NCBI GenBank assembly: GCA_002683405.1
Contig: NYTH01000028.1
Coordinates: 1-64,000, forward strand
Length of the DNA: 64,000 nucleotides
Reading direction: 5' to 3'
Origin: Salinisphaeraceae bacterium
GTDB taxonomy: Bacteria > Pseudomonadota > Gammaproteobacteria > Nevskiales > Salinisphaeraceae
A program made the position numbers and the translations under genes. The stretch's first letter is position 1. Each line of letters starts with the position of its first letter. This document shows, one piece after another, positions 7,623-16,356 of the stretch. The notes under the pieces are model-generated. The model searched no databases. It was given only the letters and a program-made list of their open reading frames with translations, and was not told where the DNA came from.

Positions 7623-10124
7623 GTGCCCGGCAAGCCAGAGTCTCCGGCGGCGAACCCGGCAGTGCCCAAGATGCGCGCCAGTACAGTCCCAATGAGCCAA
7701 GTCCACAACGATAACGACAGCGGGCCGGATAACGAGACTGACCTCGTACAGGTATTCGAACGCACCGCTCTGGAACAGATCAAGGCGCTGTTGAACAGCA
7801 TGTTCGATGGCGCTGACGATGCGTTATTTTCCATGGCCGAGAAAGCGGAGAACACCCGCAACCAGACGCTTTACTTCGACACCATGCGCACGCTTCGCAT
7901 TGATCGCCCGCGTATCGTGGACGGCTTCTGCGACGCCCTCAAGGCCAACCCGGACGGGCGCCCCAGGGCGGGCGGCGGTGGCGACGACGGACCCGCTCTG
8001 GACCTGGATGCCGGTGGTTCGGAACTCCGGCTGCAGGAAATGGACTCGCTGGAAGAGTCCATCGCCATCTCGAACATGATTTCGCGCGGACTGCAGGTCG
8101 GCGGCGGCCAGTATTCCGATCTGAAAGCCCGCGTGACCTGGCTCCGCGAGAATCACCAGTCCGACATCCCCCCGGAAGCCTATTCCCCGCGCGGCATCTG
8201 CGTGTCCTTCCAGGACGCCATGGAGCCGGTGGACCTGGACATCGAAACCCGGCTGCTGATCTTCAAGCTGTTCGACATCCGCGTCATCGTAGGGCTGTCG
8301 ACGCTCTATCGGCGGCTCAACGAGCTGCTTGATGAGGCCGGCGTACCGGTGGTACGCAAGGCGGCCCGGCCCGGCCAAGCGCATGGTCGGCCCGGCGGTC
8401 CGGGCCGATCGCCGCACAATCAGGCCGAGGGCCAGCCGCAAGGCGGCGACGAGCACGGCGAAGGCGGGTACGGCGGGCAGGACTACGGCGGCTATGGCGG
8501 CAACCCCGGCTATACGGGTGAACAGTTCAGCCAGTTCGGCTACGCCACGCCGCCCGGCGGCGGCGCGCCGCAGCCTGCCTTTCCGCGACCGCCCTCCGGC
8601 ATTTCCGGCTACGGCGGCAACCCGGGCTTCGAGCAGTCTTTCGCGTCCGGCGTAGCGGCCAGCCAGGCCGCGGGCGCCTCGACCGTGATGGGGCCGGTAG
8701 GCCTGTACGGCATTCCCGGACCGGTGCCGCAGGGCACGGCCGAGGGCGGTCCCGTACCCGGTGGCGTCAACCAGGGTCAGCTGCTCGGCGCGCTGGGTTC
8801 ACTGCAGACCGTTGCACGCACGGCCGACCCGAACATGGTGGCCCGACCCGGCTGGGTGGGCGACCAGCTGCAGCAGTATTTCGGCGTTCGCAGCCCAGAC
8901 GCGCTGGACAGCTCCATGCTGCCCGACCACGAGCGCGTGTTTCATCTGGTCAATTCGCTGTTTTCCGACCTGCTGACCGACCCGCAGATTTTCGACGGCG
9001 CCAAGGTACTGATCGCCCGCATGGAAATTCCCGTGCTCAAGATCGCCATGGCGGACCCGGAATTCTTCCGTCGGCATTCCCACCCGGCCCGGCAGATGCT
9101 GAGCGAAGTGGGCCAGCTCGGCGCCACCATCCGGCAGAAGGAATCGCCGGTTTTCGGCAAGATGGAGCGTATCGTCGAATCGTTGCTCACCGATTTCGAT
9201 CAGGATGTGAAGGTCATCGAGCGGGTCAACCAGTCGCTGCGCGAGCTGGCCTATTTCGACCCCAAGAAGCCGGAAAGCGAAGGCGAGGCGCGGCGCAAGG
9301 CCCGGAATGCGGATGCCGTGGTCCGCGCCAAGCAGGTAGTGCTGGATGAGCTGCGTACCCGCAGCCGGGGCCACAAGCTGGCCGAGCCGGTCAAGAGTTT
9401 CCTGCTGCGCGCCTGGGGGCCGTTCATGGGCCTGCAGTACGCGTCTCACGGCCCCAAGAGCGACGAATGGGAGCGCGCCATCAAGCTGCTCGACCAGCTG
9501 CTGGCCGCCTGCACGCCCATAAAAACGGAAGATCAGTACGAAGAGCGCACGGTCTCCCAGCGGGGCATGCTGCACGATCTTCGCGTCGACCTGATGACAT
9601 CGGGTCTGGATTCATCGCTGACGGCTGTGCGTCTGGCGCGGCTCGAGCGGCATCTGGTGCAAACGCTGGCCGAACAGGTGCGCGCGCTCAACGCCGAGCA
9701 TGAAGACGAGACCTCGGGCGAGCGCCCGGCCATCGACGCAGCCGTGGAAGTGACCGCCGACACCGAGGTGCCCGAAGCCGTGGAGGCCCGCGAGGCGGCC
9801 GAAACCGGCGATGCGCAAAAGCTGCATGAACTGCTGGAAATGATTCTTCAGCCCAACACCTGGTTTCAGCTCTACACCGGCCCCGAGCATCGCCACGGCC
9901 GCTGGCTGAAGGTGCACTCGTTCAAGCCGGAAAAGGATCAGGTGCGGTTTTCCAACCACAGCGGCCAGGTGGTAGAGAGCAAGGCGCTGAACATCCTGGC
10001 CGAGGAACTCTGCGACGGCCGCTCGCGCCCCATCTTTGCCAGCGACCAGAAATTCCAGAAACTGCAGGCGCGTCTGACCTTCATGCTGCAGAACGCAACG
10101 GCCGAGGAAAGCGGCACGGCCTGA
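7623..10124 (+). CDS. DUF1631 domain-containing protein
   Basis: The protein is 833 residues from the GTG at 7623. ATG codons at 7671 and 7692 are alternatives, and no start has a clear ribosome-binding site. The N-terminal part (FERTALEQIKALLNSMFDGADDALF and following) matches the DUF1631 family of large gammaproteobacterial proteins. Residues about 240-380 are a Gly/Pro/Gln-rich low-complexity linker. The C-terminal half is helical and ends in a small beta-rich segment (about 740-800) like the region after DUF1631 in relatives. No catalytic motif is visible. In other gammaproteobacteria the family tends to lie near c-di-GMP or cell-envelope genes, but its function is unknown. It is divergent from the c-di-GMP protein next door, which may be coincidence. 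Confidence 0.8.
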   Translation: MPGKPESPAANPAVPKMRASTVPMSQVHNDNDSGPDNETDLVQVFERTALEQIKALLNSMFDGADDALFSMAEKAENTRNQTLYFDTMRTLRIDRPRIVDGFCDALKANPDGRPRAGGGGDDGPALDLDAGGSELRLQEMDSLEESIAISNMISRGLQVGGGQYSDLKARVTWLRENHQSDIPPEAYSPRGICVSFQDAMEPVDLDIETRLLIFKLFDIRVIVGLSTLYRRLNELLDEAGVPVVRKAARPGQAHGRPGGPGRSPHNQAEGQPQGGDEHGEGGYGGQDYGGYGGNPGYTGEQFSQFGYATPPGGGAPQPAFPRPPSGISGYGGNPGFEQSFASGVAASQAAGASTVMGPVGLYGIPGPVPQGTAEGGPVPGGVNQGQLLGALGSLQTVARTADPNMVARPGWVGDQLQQYFGVRSPDALDSSMLPDHERVFHLVNSLFSDLLTDPQIFDGAKVLIARMEIPVLKIAMADPEFFRRHSHPARQMLSEVGQLGATIRQKESPVFGKMERIVESLLTDFDQDVKVIERVNQSLRELAYFDPKKPESEGEARRKARNADAVVRAKQVVLDELRTRSRGHKLAEPVKSFLLRAWGPFMGLQYASHGPKSDEWERAIKLLDQLLAACTPIKTEDQYEERTVSQRGMLHDLRVDLMTSGLDSSLTAVRLARLERHLVQTLAEQVRALNAEHEDETSGERPAIDAAVEVTADTEVPEAVEAREAAETGDAQKLHELLEMILQPNTWFQLYTGPEHRHGRWLKVHSFKPEKDQVRFSNHSGQVVESKALNILAEELCDGRSRPIFASDQKFQKLQARLTFMLQNATAEESGTA

Positions 10125-10140
10125 AGGGGCCCGTGATGGG

Positions 10141-11025
10141 TTACGCGGACGCTGCGCCGGACGTAACCCGCTGCAGAAACAGCTCAAGGTGCTCGATCAG
10201 CTTGACCGGCGCCTCCTGGGCCACCCAGTGCGACACGCCTTCCAGATAGACCACCTTTGCATCGACGCACAAGGCGGCGCTGGCGTCGGCCAACCTTGAA
10301 TCCAGAAAGCGATCCTCGGCGCCCCAGAGCACGAACACCGGCTGCTCGAACCGGGCCGTCGGCCGCGCTGCCGTTTCACTGGCGTTGCGCACCGCGGCGC
10401 GGTACCAGTTGATCATGGTCCGCATGCCCTTCTTCCAGGCCTGGCGATAGCTGGCCCGCAATTCGCTATCGAGCAGGCGATCCAGACCCGCCAGCTTCAT
10501 CCCGAAGGCGCCGCCGCCCGCCGTGAAAAGCTTTTCCGGCAACCAGGGCAACTGGAAGGCCATCACGTACCAGCTCTTGAGCATCTGGGCGGGTTCGCGA
10601 CGCATGGCGGCAAGATATTCGCTGGCGTGCGGGGCGTTGATGACAAACAGCGACCGCACCCGCCGCGGGTGGCGTCCGAGCATGTGCCAGGCCACCAGCC
10701 CACCCCAGTCGTGGGCCACCAGATTCACCGACGACAGGCCGAGCGTGTCGCACAGCCCGGCGATATCGTCCGCCAGCCGATCAATGTGATAGGCCGACAC
10801 GCTCTGCGGCTTGTCGCTGTCGGCATAGCCGCGCTGATCGGGGGCGATGCAGCGGTAGCCCAGCGCCGCAAAATGCTGCATCTGCGGCTCCCATTCCATC
10901 CAGAACTCGGGAAAGCCGTGCATGAAGACCAGCGGCTCGCCATGCACCGGGCCCAGCATGGCCACATGCAGTTCCAGCCCGCCCACGTCAACGCGCTGGT
11001 GCTCGATTTCGCCTGCCTTGCTCAT
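10141..11025 (-). CDS. Alpha/beta hydrolase, epoxide-hydrolase-like
   Basis: A 294-residue protein with the alpha/beta-hydrolase fold of the epoxide hydrolase/haloalkane dehalogenase type. It shows the oxyanion motif HGFPEFW, the nucleophile elbow AHDWGG (nucleophile Asp, as in epoxide hydrolases and dehalogenases, not Ser), a WGAEDRF acid region and the terminal GVSHW histidine. An Asp nucleophile argues against a simple esterase. The open frame continues far upstream through the lipoprotein gene, but the ATG at 11025 overlaps the lipoprotein stop as ATGA and gives the expected family length. It is the last gene of a four-gene operon. A weak hairpin (arms 10138-10145 and 10162-10169) overlaps its 3' end. 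Substrate unknown. Confidence 0.9.
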   Translation of the reverse strand: MSKAGEIEHQRVDVGGLELHVAMLGPVHGEPLVFMHGFPEFWMEWEPQMQHFAALGYRCIAPDQRGYADSDKPQSVSAYHIDRLADDIAGLCDTLGLSSVNLVAHDWGGLVAWHMLGRHPRRVRSLFVINAPHASEYLAAMRREPAQMLKSWYVMAFQLPWLPEKLFTAGGGAFGMKLAGLDRLLDSELRASYRQAWKKGMRTMINWYRAAVRNASETAARPTARFEQPVFVLWGAEDRFLDSRLADASAALCVDAKVVYLEGVSHWVAQEAPVKLIEHLELFLQRVTSGAASA

Positions 11026-11324
11026 TGTTCCGGCTCTCCGGTCTGACTCATATTCTTGAATGTGGCCAGCACCACCCTGCCCTGGGCGAAACTGACGATG
11101 ATGCGGATGTCCTCGCTGCGCCAGATGGCCGTTTCGCCGTTCAAGCCGCCCAGGCTTACCGCGCTGGATTCGCCCGGCTCGCCCAGAATGGCCACCACCT
11201 GCTCGCGCGTCATGTCCTGTTCCACGCGCTCGAAGCCGGCCTGGGACACGCGCTCGGAACAGCCTGTCAGCGCTAACGCGAGCGCAACCGCAAGAAGCAC
11301 CGCCCGCGGCCCTGCCCGATTCAT
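11022..11324 (-). CDS. Small lipoprotein
   Basis: A predicted 100-residue lipoprotein. Hydrophobic residues 8-19 are followed by the lipobox LTGC. The mature part contains FERVEQDMTREQVVAILGEP, a helix-turn pattern like that of SmpA/BamE-type and DUF3862-type outer-membrane lipoproteins, where 'gm....v...lG.P' recurs. ATG at 11324 overlaps the preceding metallo-hydrolase stop as ATGA, and its own stop overlaps the next start as ATGA, so translation is probably coupled. An in-frame ATG at 11342 would add six residues. Function unknown; a structural or assembly role at the outer membrane is inference from the fold pattern. Confidence 0.8.
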   Translation of the reverse strand: MNRAGPRAVLLAVALALALTGCSERVSQAGFERVEQDMTREQVVAILGEPGESSAVSLGGLNGETAIWRSEDIRIIVSFAQGRVVLATFKNMSQTGEPEQ

Positions 11325-12166
11325 GACTGCACCCGCCGCCACGGCCCCTGTTGGCCCTCGTCCCGCACCTGGCCCTGGCGGGCCAGCCGCAGCAGATGCG
11401 CCAGTACTTGCTGCTCGGCCACGGGATGCAGCTGGCGGGGCACATCCTGATAGATGGCCTCGACCAGCTCGCTCGCGCGCCAGGTTCCTTCGCCCAGTGT
11501 TTCGAGAATCTGCTGCTCACGCGCGTGGCGGTGCGCAATGATCTGCGCAAACTGCGACTGGGCATCATCCATTCCCCCGCCATGCCCGGGCGCAATGCGG
11601 GCGATCTGCTCGGTCTGCAGTCGCGCCAGCGACGCCAGGTAGTCGTCCATATCGCCGTCTGGCGGCAGGATCACCACCGTGACCGCCTCCATGACGTGAT
11701 CGCCCGCGAACAGCAGGTGCTCGTCCTCGAGCAGAAAACACAGATGGTCAGCGCTGTGTCCCGGCGTATACAGCGCGCGTAGCCGCCGCCCGTCCAGCAC
11801 AAGAGTGTGGCCATCTTCGATGGTCTTGTCGGGCACGAACGCCTCGTTTCGCACGCCCGTGAGCCGCGCGGGGTGGGCCAGTACCGGCGCGCCGGTCGTC
11901 TGCGACAGCGTGGCCGCGCCGCTGGAGTGGTCGGGGTGATTGTGGGTCACCAGTATCCAGCGAATCCGCCCACCCCCTGCGCGCACCACGGCGTCCAGGT
12001 GATCGGCATCGTCCATGGCCGGATCGATCACCGCCACCTCGTCTTCGCCAATCAGATAGGTGTTGCTGCCGGGACCGGTCATCATGCCGGCGTTGGGCGC
12101 GGTAATCCGGCGCACGCCGGCCGCCAGGTCCATCACGCGGCCGGGCTGGAAATCGCTGTCGCTCAT
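11321..12166 (-). CDS. MBL-fold metallo-hydrolase, LACTB2-like
   Basis: A 281-residue metallo-beta-lactamase fold protein. The metal-binding motif THNHPDHSSG is at residues 74-83, followed by YTPGHSADHLCFLLE and a C-terminal winged-helix-like segment (LAHLLRLARQGQVRDEG). This arrangement is that of LACTB2/YcbL-related hydrolases, which act on thioesters or nucleic acids depending on the member. Both ends show ATGA overlaps with neighbouring genes (Nudix upstream, lipoprotein downstream), so it is the second gene of the operon. With a Nudix enzyme of possible CoA-diphosphatase type upstream, turnover of thioesters is one reasonable idea, but it is inference. Confidence 0.88.
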   Translation of the reverse strand: MSDSDFQPGRVMDLAAGVRRITAPNAGMMTGPGSNTYLIGEDEVAVIDPAMDDADHLDAVVRAGGGRIRWILVTHNHPDHSSGAATLSQTTGAPVLAHPARLTGVRNEAFVPDKTIEDGHTLVLDGRRLRALYTPGHSADHLCFLLEDEHLLFAGDHVMEAVTVVILPPDGDMDDYLASLARLQTEQIARIAPGHGGGMDDAQSQFAQIIAHRHAREQQILETLGEGTWRASELVEAIYQDVPRQLHPVAEQQVLAHLLRLARQGQVRDEGQQGPWRRVQS

Positions 12167-12945
12167 GAAAAGTAGGAGCGCATCACGACGCGTTCGATGT
12201 TGCCCTGCTCGTCAAACTCGATCTTTTCGCCCTCTACGGTGGGGACCTTGGCCATGCCGCGAATCTCGTCCATGACCTGCTCAACGGTATCGTAGGCGCA
12301 CAGGAACCGCATCTGCACCAGCGTGGGCGGCATCATGGGAAACTCGCCGGCCTCGTTGCGCTCGACCGCGCGCGCCGGGGTAACCCATTCGCCGGCCACG
12401 GTCTCGCTGCCGTCGTGGGTCGCGGCCTGACCGGCATCCACGCTGCAGGCAAAAAACCGCGTGGAGTAGCGTCGCGGTTCCCCGCGCGGCGTAATCCAGT
12501 GGCTGTAGTAGCACAATCGGTCGACCGGCAAGCGCAGATCGAATGCGCGGCAGATGTCGAGCAGCGAGCGTTCGCCGGCATTCAGGGCATCTCGCGCCGC
12601 CCGCAGCTCGGCCGTTATCGACGGCTGTCGGCCCTCCGCGTCGGTCGCGATCAGCACGCCGGCTTCCTCGAAGCACTCCCGCAGGGCCGATACCCAGAGC
12701 GCCAGTCCGTCCTCCACGCCGCCCAGAATGCGCCGGGCCATGTCGGGCGAAAGACCATCGCAGCGCGCCAGGATTTCGGGGTCGCTATCCTGTGGATCAA
12801 GCGCACCGCCCGGAAATACATGCATGCCCGGACCGAACACGGTGCGGCGATTACGGCGCAGCATGTAGGTCTGCACCCCGGCGTCACTGTCCCGCAACAG
12901 CATGATGGTCGCGGCCTGGCGTATCGGCACGTCGTCTTGAGTCAT
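12163..12945 (-). CDS. Nudix hydrolase, NUDT19-like
   Basis: A 260-residue Nudix protein. The core RECFEEAG helix is present, but it is separated from the HVFPGGALDP strand by an insertion of about 45 residues. This is the layout of the NUDT19/RP2 branch, whose characterised animal members hydrolyse CoA and acyl-CoA diphosphates. The MTQDDVP start at 12945 was chosen because the sequence before it (the frame is open to 13593) runs into the divergent gene and is unlike the family. It is the first gene of a four-gene operon, with its stop overlapping the metallo-hydrolase start (ATGA). The divergent gamma-glutamylcyclotransferase begins 72 bases away. Confidence 0.88.
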   Translation of the reverse strand: MTQDDVPIRQAATIMLLRDSDAGVQTYMLRRNRRTVFGPGMHVFPGGALDPQDSDPEILARCDGLSPDMARRILGGVEDGLALWVSALRECFEEAGVLIATDAEGRQPSITAELRAARDALNAGERSLLDICRAFDLRLPVDRLCYYSHWITPRGEPRRYSTRFFACSVDAGQAATHDGSETVAGEWVTPARAVERNEAGEFPMMPPTLVQMRFLCAYDTVEQVMDEIRGMAKVPTVEGEKIEFDEQGNIERVVMRSYFS

Positions 12946-13017
12946 CCGGATATCCTGCGTCGCTGCTTGACCCGGGCGCGGCTTGCGCCGCCCGTTGCGG
13001 CCGGTAGCATAACCGGC

Positions 13018-13404
13018 GTGACGGATTTTCAGAAAAAAACGCAGCCGATCATCGCGACCAACAGCGTCGTATTCGTCTACGGCACGCTGATGCGCGGCGA
13101 ATACAATCACCACTATCTGACCGATCAGACCTACCTGGGGCCGCATCGCACCGAGCCGCTGTTCCACCTGTACGACACGGGCCCCTACCCGGCGGCGACC
13201 CGCCCGGGCCAGAATGCCCTGCAAGGCGAGCTGTATCGGGTTGACGCCGACTGCATGGCCCGGCTGGATGTACTGGAAGATTATCCGCTGCACTACACTC
13301 GCGAGCAGATTGTCACGCCCGAGGGCCCCGCCTGGATCTACCTGTGGATCGCCTCGCTCAACCCGCGGTGGCCGCTTCTCGCGGGCGATTGGCGGGCACG
13401 CTAG
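13018..13404 (+). CDS. Gamma-glutamylcyclotransferase family protein
   Basis: A 128-residue protein of the GGCT/AIG2-like fold. The substrate-loop motif YGTLMRG is at residues 21-27, GELYRVD holds the candidate catalytic Glu, and LDVLEDYPLHYTR is the usual family segment. Members release 5-oxoproline from gamma-glutamyl peptides or amines; the exact substrate here is unknown. I use the GTG at 13018, which gives a normal length; no ATG lies nearby upstream. It is monocistronic, divergent from the Nudix operon. Confidence 0.85.
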   Translation: MTDFQKKTQPIIATNSVVFVYGTLMRGEYNHHYLTDQTYLGPHRTEPLFHLYDTGPYPAATRPGQNALQGELYRVDADCMARLDVLEDYPLHYTREQIVTPEGPAWIYLWIASLNPRWPLLAGDWRAR

Positions 13405-13483
13405 CGGCGCGGAGTGCCGCGTGACGCGGCGGCCCAGCCGGCGTATCCTCCAAGAAACCTTTTCGGATTGAAAAGAGGCCAAC

Positions 13484-15421
13484 ATGCCGAACAGCGAGAA
13501 AGTCTGGGACTGCCTGATCAAGAACGCCACGGTCTTCGACGGCAGCGGCGAACTGCCGCGCGTGGAGGACGTTGCCGTCTGCAACGGCCGCATTCAGGCG
13601 CGCGGAATCGACCTGCCCGAGTCGGCCGCCGGTGAGGTAGTCGACGGCAGCGGACAGTGGCTCATGCCCGGCCTGCTGGATATACACACGCATTTCGACC
13701 TGGAAGTGGAACTGGCCCCGGGCCTGCCCGAAGCGGTGCGCCACGGCACCACCACCGTGGTGGTATCGAACTGCAGCCTGGGCACCTGTTACGGCGCGCA
13801 GCGACGCGGTGAACAGGACCCCATTGTGGACTGCTTCGCGCGGGTGGAAAACATTCCCAAACCCGTGCTCAAGAAGGTGGCCGACGCCGTGGACTGGCAT
13901 GACTCCGCCGGCTATCTGGAGCACTTCGACCACATCAATCTCGGGCCGAACATCGTGCCGCTCATACCGCATTCCATGCTGCGCATCGAAGTGATGGGCC
14001 TGCAGGAGAGCATCAGTCGCGAGCCGACCGAGACCGAACTCCGCGAAATGGAAAAGCTCGTGGAAAAGGGCATGCAGGAGGGTTATGCCGGTTTCTCGAC
14101 CGACGCGCTGCCCTTCCACTACCTGGCCAACGACCCGAACCGAAGGTCGAAAATCCCCACCCAGTTCGGCAGCTACGGCGAACTCAAGCGCCTGACCCAC
14201 GTGGTGCGTCGCCACGACCGGGTCTGGCAAGCCACCCCGCCCAAAGACAACCGGTTTCAGGTCATCCGCAATTTCCTGCTGACCAGCGGCCGGCTTTTCG
14301 GCAAGCCGCTCCGGCTGACGCCGGTGGCCGCGCTGGACCTGCACACCAATCGGGCCCTGAGCCGGCTGGGCGTGCTGCTGGGCCACGTGCTCAACAGCCG
14401 GCTCATCAACGGCCGCTTTCGCATGCAGGCCCTGTCCGCGCCGTTTACCGTCTGGGCCGACGGCGCCATCACACCGCTGTCGGAGGAAATTCCGGAGCTG
14501 CGTGAACTCAACGAACCGGACCTGGAGGACAGCGAGACGCGGCGCGCCATCCTGCGCGATCCGGATTATCGCAAGCGCTTCCGCCAGATGTGGTACCGCG
14601 GCAAATCCGGTTTCAACATCGCCAACCTCAAGCGCATGCTCCGCATGGAAGACGAGGTACTCAACCGGCGGCTGGACGACATGTACTTTGCCTCCGGCGG
14701 CCCGGATGACTGGCGCGAAGAGAGCATGGAGTCCGTGTACAAGCGACTGGTGCGATGGCAGGGCGGCGATGCCTCGGCCGCCCGGTCGGGCGCCGAGCGT
14801 GAGGCGTTCGAGGCCTTCCGCAACCCCGTGGGCGACGACTGCACGTTCTTCCTGCACTTGCTGGAGCATTACGACACGGACATCCGCTGGCACGTCACCA
14901 TCGCCAATCGCGACCCGGACACGGTCAAGAAGCTGCTGTTTCACCCCAAACTGCTGCCGGGCTTCAATGATTCGGGCGCACACCTGACGAACATGGCCTT
15001 CTACGACGGCAATCTGCGCACGCTCAAGCTGGCCGCCGAGGAGGGACTGGCGTGCGTGGCGCAGCAGGTGCGGCGGCTCTCTGCCGAACCGGCAGAGTTT
15101 TTCGGCCTGAACGTGGGGCGAATTGACCTGGGCGCCCAGGCCGATCTGCTCATGGTCGACCCCAAGGCGCTCGAGTCTTACGTGCCCGAAGACTGCGTGG
15201 GGCTGATCCATCGCGATGTGTTCGAGCACCGCCAGATGGTCAACCGGGTGCCGGGCGTGGTTCGGCAAGTCATGATTGCCGGCCAGTTCGCCTGGCGCGA
15301 CGATGACTTCACGGCCGAGTTCGGCGCCCGGCGATTCGGCCGCGTGCTGCGGCACAAGGACCATCCCCGGGAACAGACCGTCGCGCCTGCATCGCCGCAG
15401 CCGGCGCGCCGCGCCGCCTGA
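13484..15421 (+). CDS. N-acyl-D-amino-acid deacylase-type amidohydrolase
   Basis: A 645-residue metal-dependent amidohydrolase. The first metal-binding motif DIHTHFD (residues 66-72) follows a conserved N-terminal composite beta domain (LIKNATVFDGSG). The segment GFNDSGAHLTNM near the end contains the catalytic Asp of the D-aminoacylase group, and GRIDLGAQADLLMVD closes the beta domain. The family hydrolyses N-acyl-D-amino acids, and relatives of this length are common as uncharacterised amidohydrolases in proteobacteria. The ATG at 13484 is preceded by AGAGG seven bases upstream. It has no obvious operon partner and is followed by a hairpin-rich intergenic stretch. Confidence 0.85.
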   Translation: MPNSEKVWDCLIKNATVFDGSGELPRVEDVAVCNGRIQARGIDLPESAAGEVVDGSGQWLMPGLLDIHTHFDLEVELAPGLPEAVRHGTTTVVVSNCSLGTCYGAQRRGEQDPIVDCFARVENIPKPVLKKVADAVDWHDSAGYLEHFDHINLGPNIVPLIPHSMLRIEVMGLQESISREPTETELREMEKLVEKGMQEGYAGFSTDALPFHYLANDPNRRSKIPTQFGSYGELKRLTHVVRRHDRVWQATPPKDNRFQVIRNFLLTSGRLFGKPLRLTPVAALDLHTNRALSRLGVLLGHVLNSRLINGRFRMQALSAPFTVWADGAITPLSEEIPELRELNEPDLEDSETRRAILRDPDYRKRFRQMWYRGKSGFNIANLKRMLRMEDEVLNRRLDDMYFASGGPDDWREESMESVYKRLVRWQGGDASAARSGAEREAFEAFRNPVGDDCTFFLHLLEHYDTDIRWHVTIANRDPDTVKKLLFHPKLLPGFNDSGAHLTNMAFYDGNLRTLKLAAEEGLACVAQQVRRLSAEPAEFFGLNVGRIDLGAQADLLMVDPKALESYVPEDCVGLIHRDVFEHRQMVNRVPGVVRQVMIAGQFAWRDDDFTAEFGARRFGRVLRHKDHPREQTVAPASPQPARRAA

Positions 15422-15632
15422 GCGAGGGCTTAAGCCGTTAATCAAACAGTTCACTCAATACGCGAAGTCCTTTTGCGCCTCATTCGACTTTTCAGGGGTG
15501 CCGCATTGGCCGGCGCAGGTCCGGCCAATGCTCTCGTGCCCTTGCGGTCGCGGGCAGGCTATCCGCTACGCGGGCTCGCGTTGCTCGGGCCTGCATTGTT
15601 GATCCGAAAATTTTGTCTGTTTAATGCCCGGA
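15422..15632. repeat. Hairpin-rich gap between convergent genes
   Basis: Contains a perfect 10-bp inverted repeat (15504-15513 / 15521-15530, loop of 7 bases). A longer interrupted one (15595-15606 / 15629-15640, 11 of 12 positions) straddles the end of the methyltransferase gene. They sit between convergent genes, so a terminator role is possible, although no T-run follows either stem on the plus strand. Confidence 0.6.
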
Positions 15633-16256
15633 TCAATAATTCCGGGCGCGCGCGGTGCCCCAGTAGTTGTAGCAGAGCACCTTGGGCCCGGGAATATAGC
15701 CCTGCGACATGTTCGGGTCGGCAAACCCGGCCTGCTGGAGCAGCGCCGGAATGTCGCGGCCGATATGGCAATTGCCGGCGATTTTCCGCCAGGTCGGCGT
15801 CAGCCGCTCCTGCCACTTGTGCACGCCGGCGTCAGGCGACTTGCCGTGCTCGCAGTAGATCAGGCGACCGCCCGGCTTGAGCACGCGGCGCATTTCCGAC
15901 AGCGCCGCCAGCGGGTCGGGAATGCTGCACAGGGTGTAGGTCAGCACGATGCAGTCAAAACGGTCGTCGGGCTGCGGAATCTTTTCGGCCGACAGCGGAA
16001 TCATGTCGACGTCCAGGCCCGCGCGGGTCATGCGCTTGCGCGCCAGCGGCTGCATCTCGGCGGCCGGGTCGAGCCCCCAGAGGCGCTGAACCTTGCGCTT
16101 GTCGTAGTGGCAGAGGTTCTGACCCGTGCCGATACCCACCTCAAGCACCTGCCCCGCGGCCATGGGCACGACCTTCTCCCGCTGCCGGGTAATGGCCTTC
16201 ATGCCGCAGGCGAAGTCGAGCACGCGCGGCAGGCAGTAGCGATCGTAGAAATTCAT
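15633..16256 (-). CDS. Class I SAM-dependent methyltransferase
   Basis: A 207-residue methyltransferase. The SAM-binding glycine motif VLEVGIGTGQN is at residues 37-47, an acidic D72-like position follows (LWGLDPA), and the post-II motif is LKPGGRLIYCEHG. The N-terminus (YDRYCLPRVLDFACG) and the cysteine-containing middle part resemble bacterial relatives of the METTL7/UbiE-like lipid and thiol methyltransferases. Substrate unknown. It is divergent from msrA across 100 bases. Confidence 0.88.
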   Translation of the reverse strand: MNFYDRYCLPRVLDFACGMKAITRQREKVVPMAAGQVLEVGIGTGQNLCHYDKRKVQRLWGLDPAAEMQPLARKRMTRAGLDVDMIPLSAEKIPQPDDRFDCIVLTYTLCSIPDPLAALSEMRRVLKPGGRLIYCEHGKSPDAGVHKWQERLTPTWRKIAGNCHIGRDIPALLQQAGFADPNMSQGYIPGPKVLCYNYWGTARARNY

Positions 16257-16356
16257 GGCGGCGCTCCCGGCAGTTGATTTGCGCAGTGTGAAAGCAAGTG
16301 GCCATTATGCCGGTCTACCTGCCCATAGTCCGACTTGAGCCACGGGAACTGCAAGC

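Noticed and set aside
11026..11595. Upstream extension of the epoxide-hydrolase-like frame
   Set aside because: It runs through the lipoprotein and metallo-hydrolase genes in another frame; the ATGA overlap at 11022-11025 marks the true start.
13358..15454. Minus-strand open frame of 698 codons opposite the amidohydrolase
   Set aside because: It mirrors a well-supported gene and reflects high G+C; rich in His/Gly/Arg with no family resemblance.
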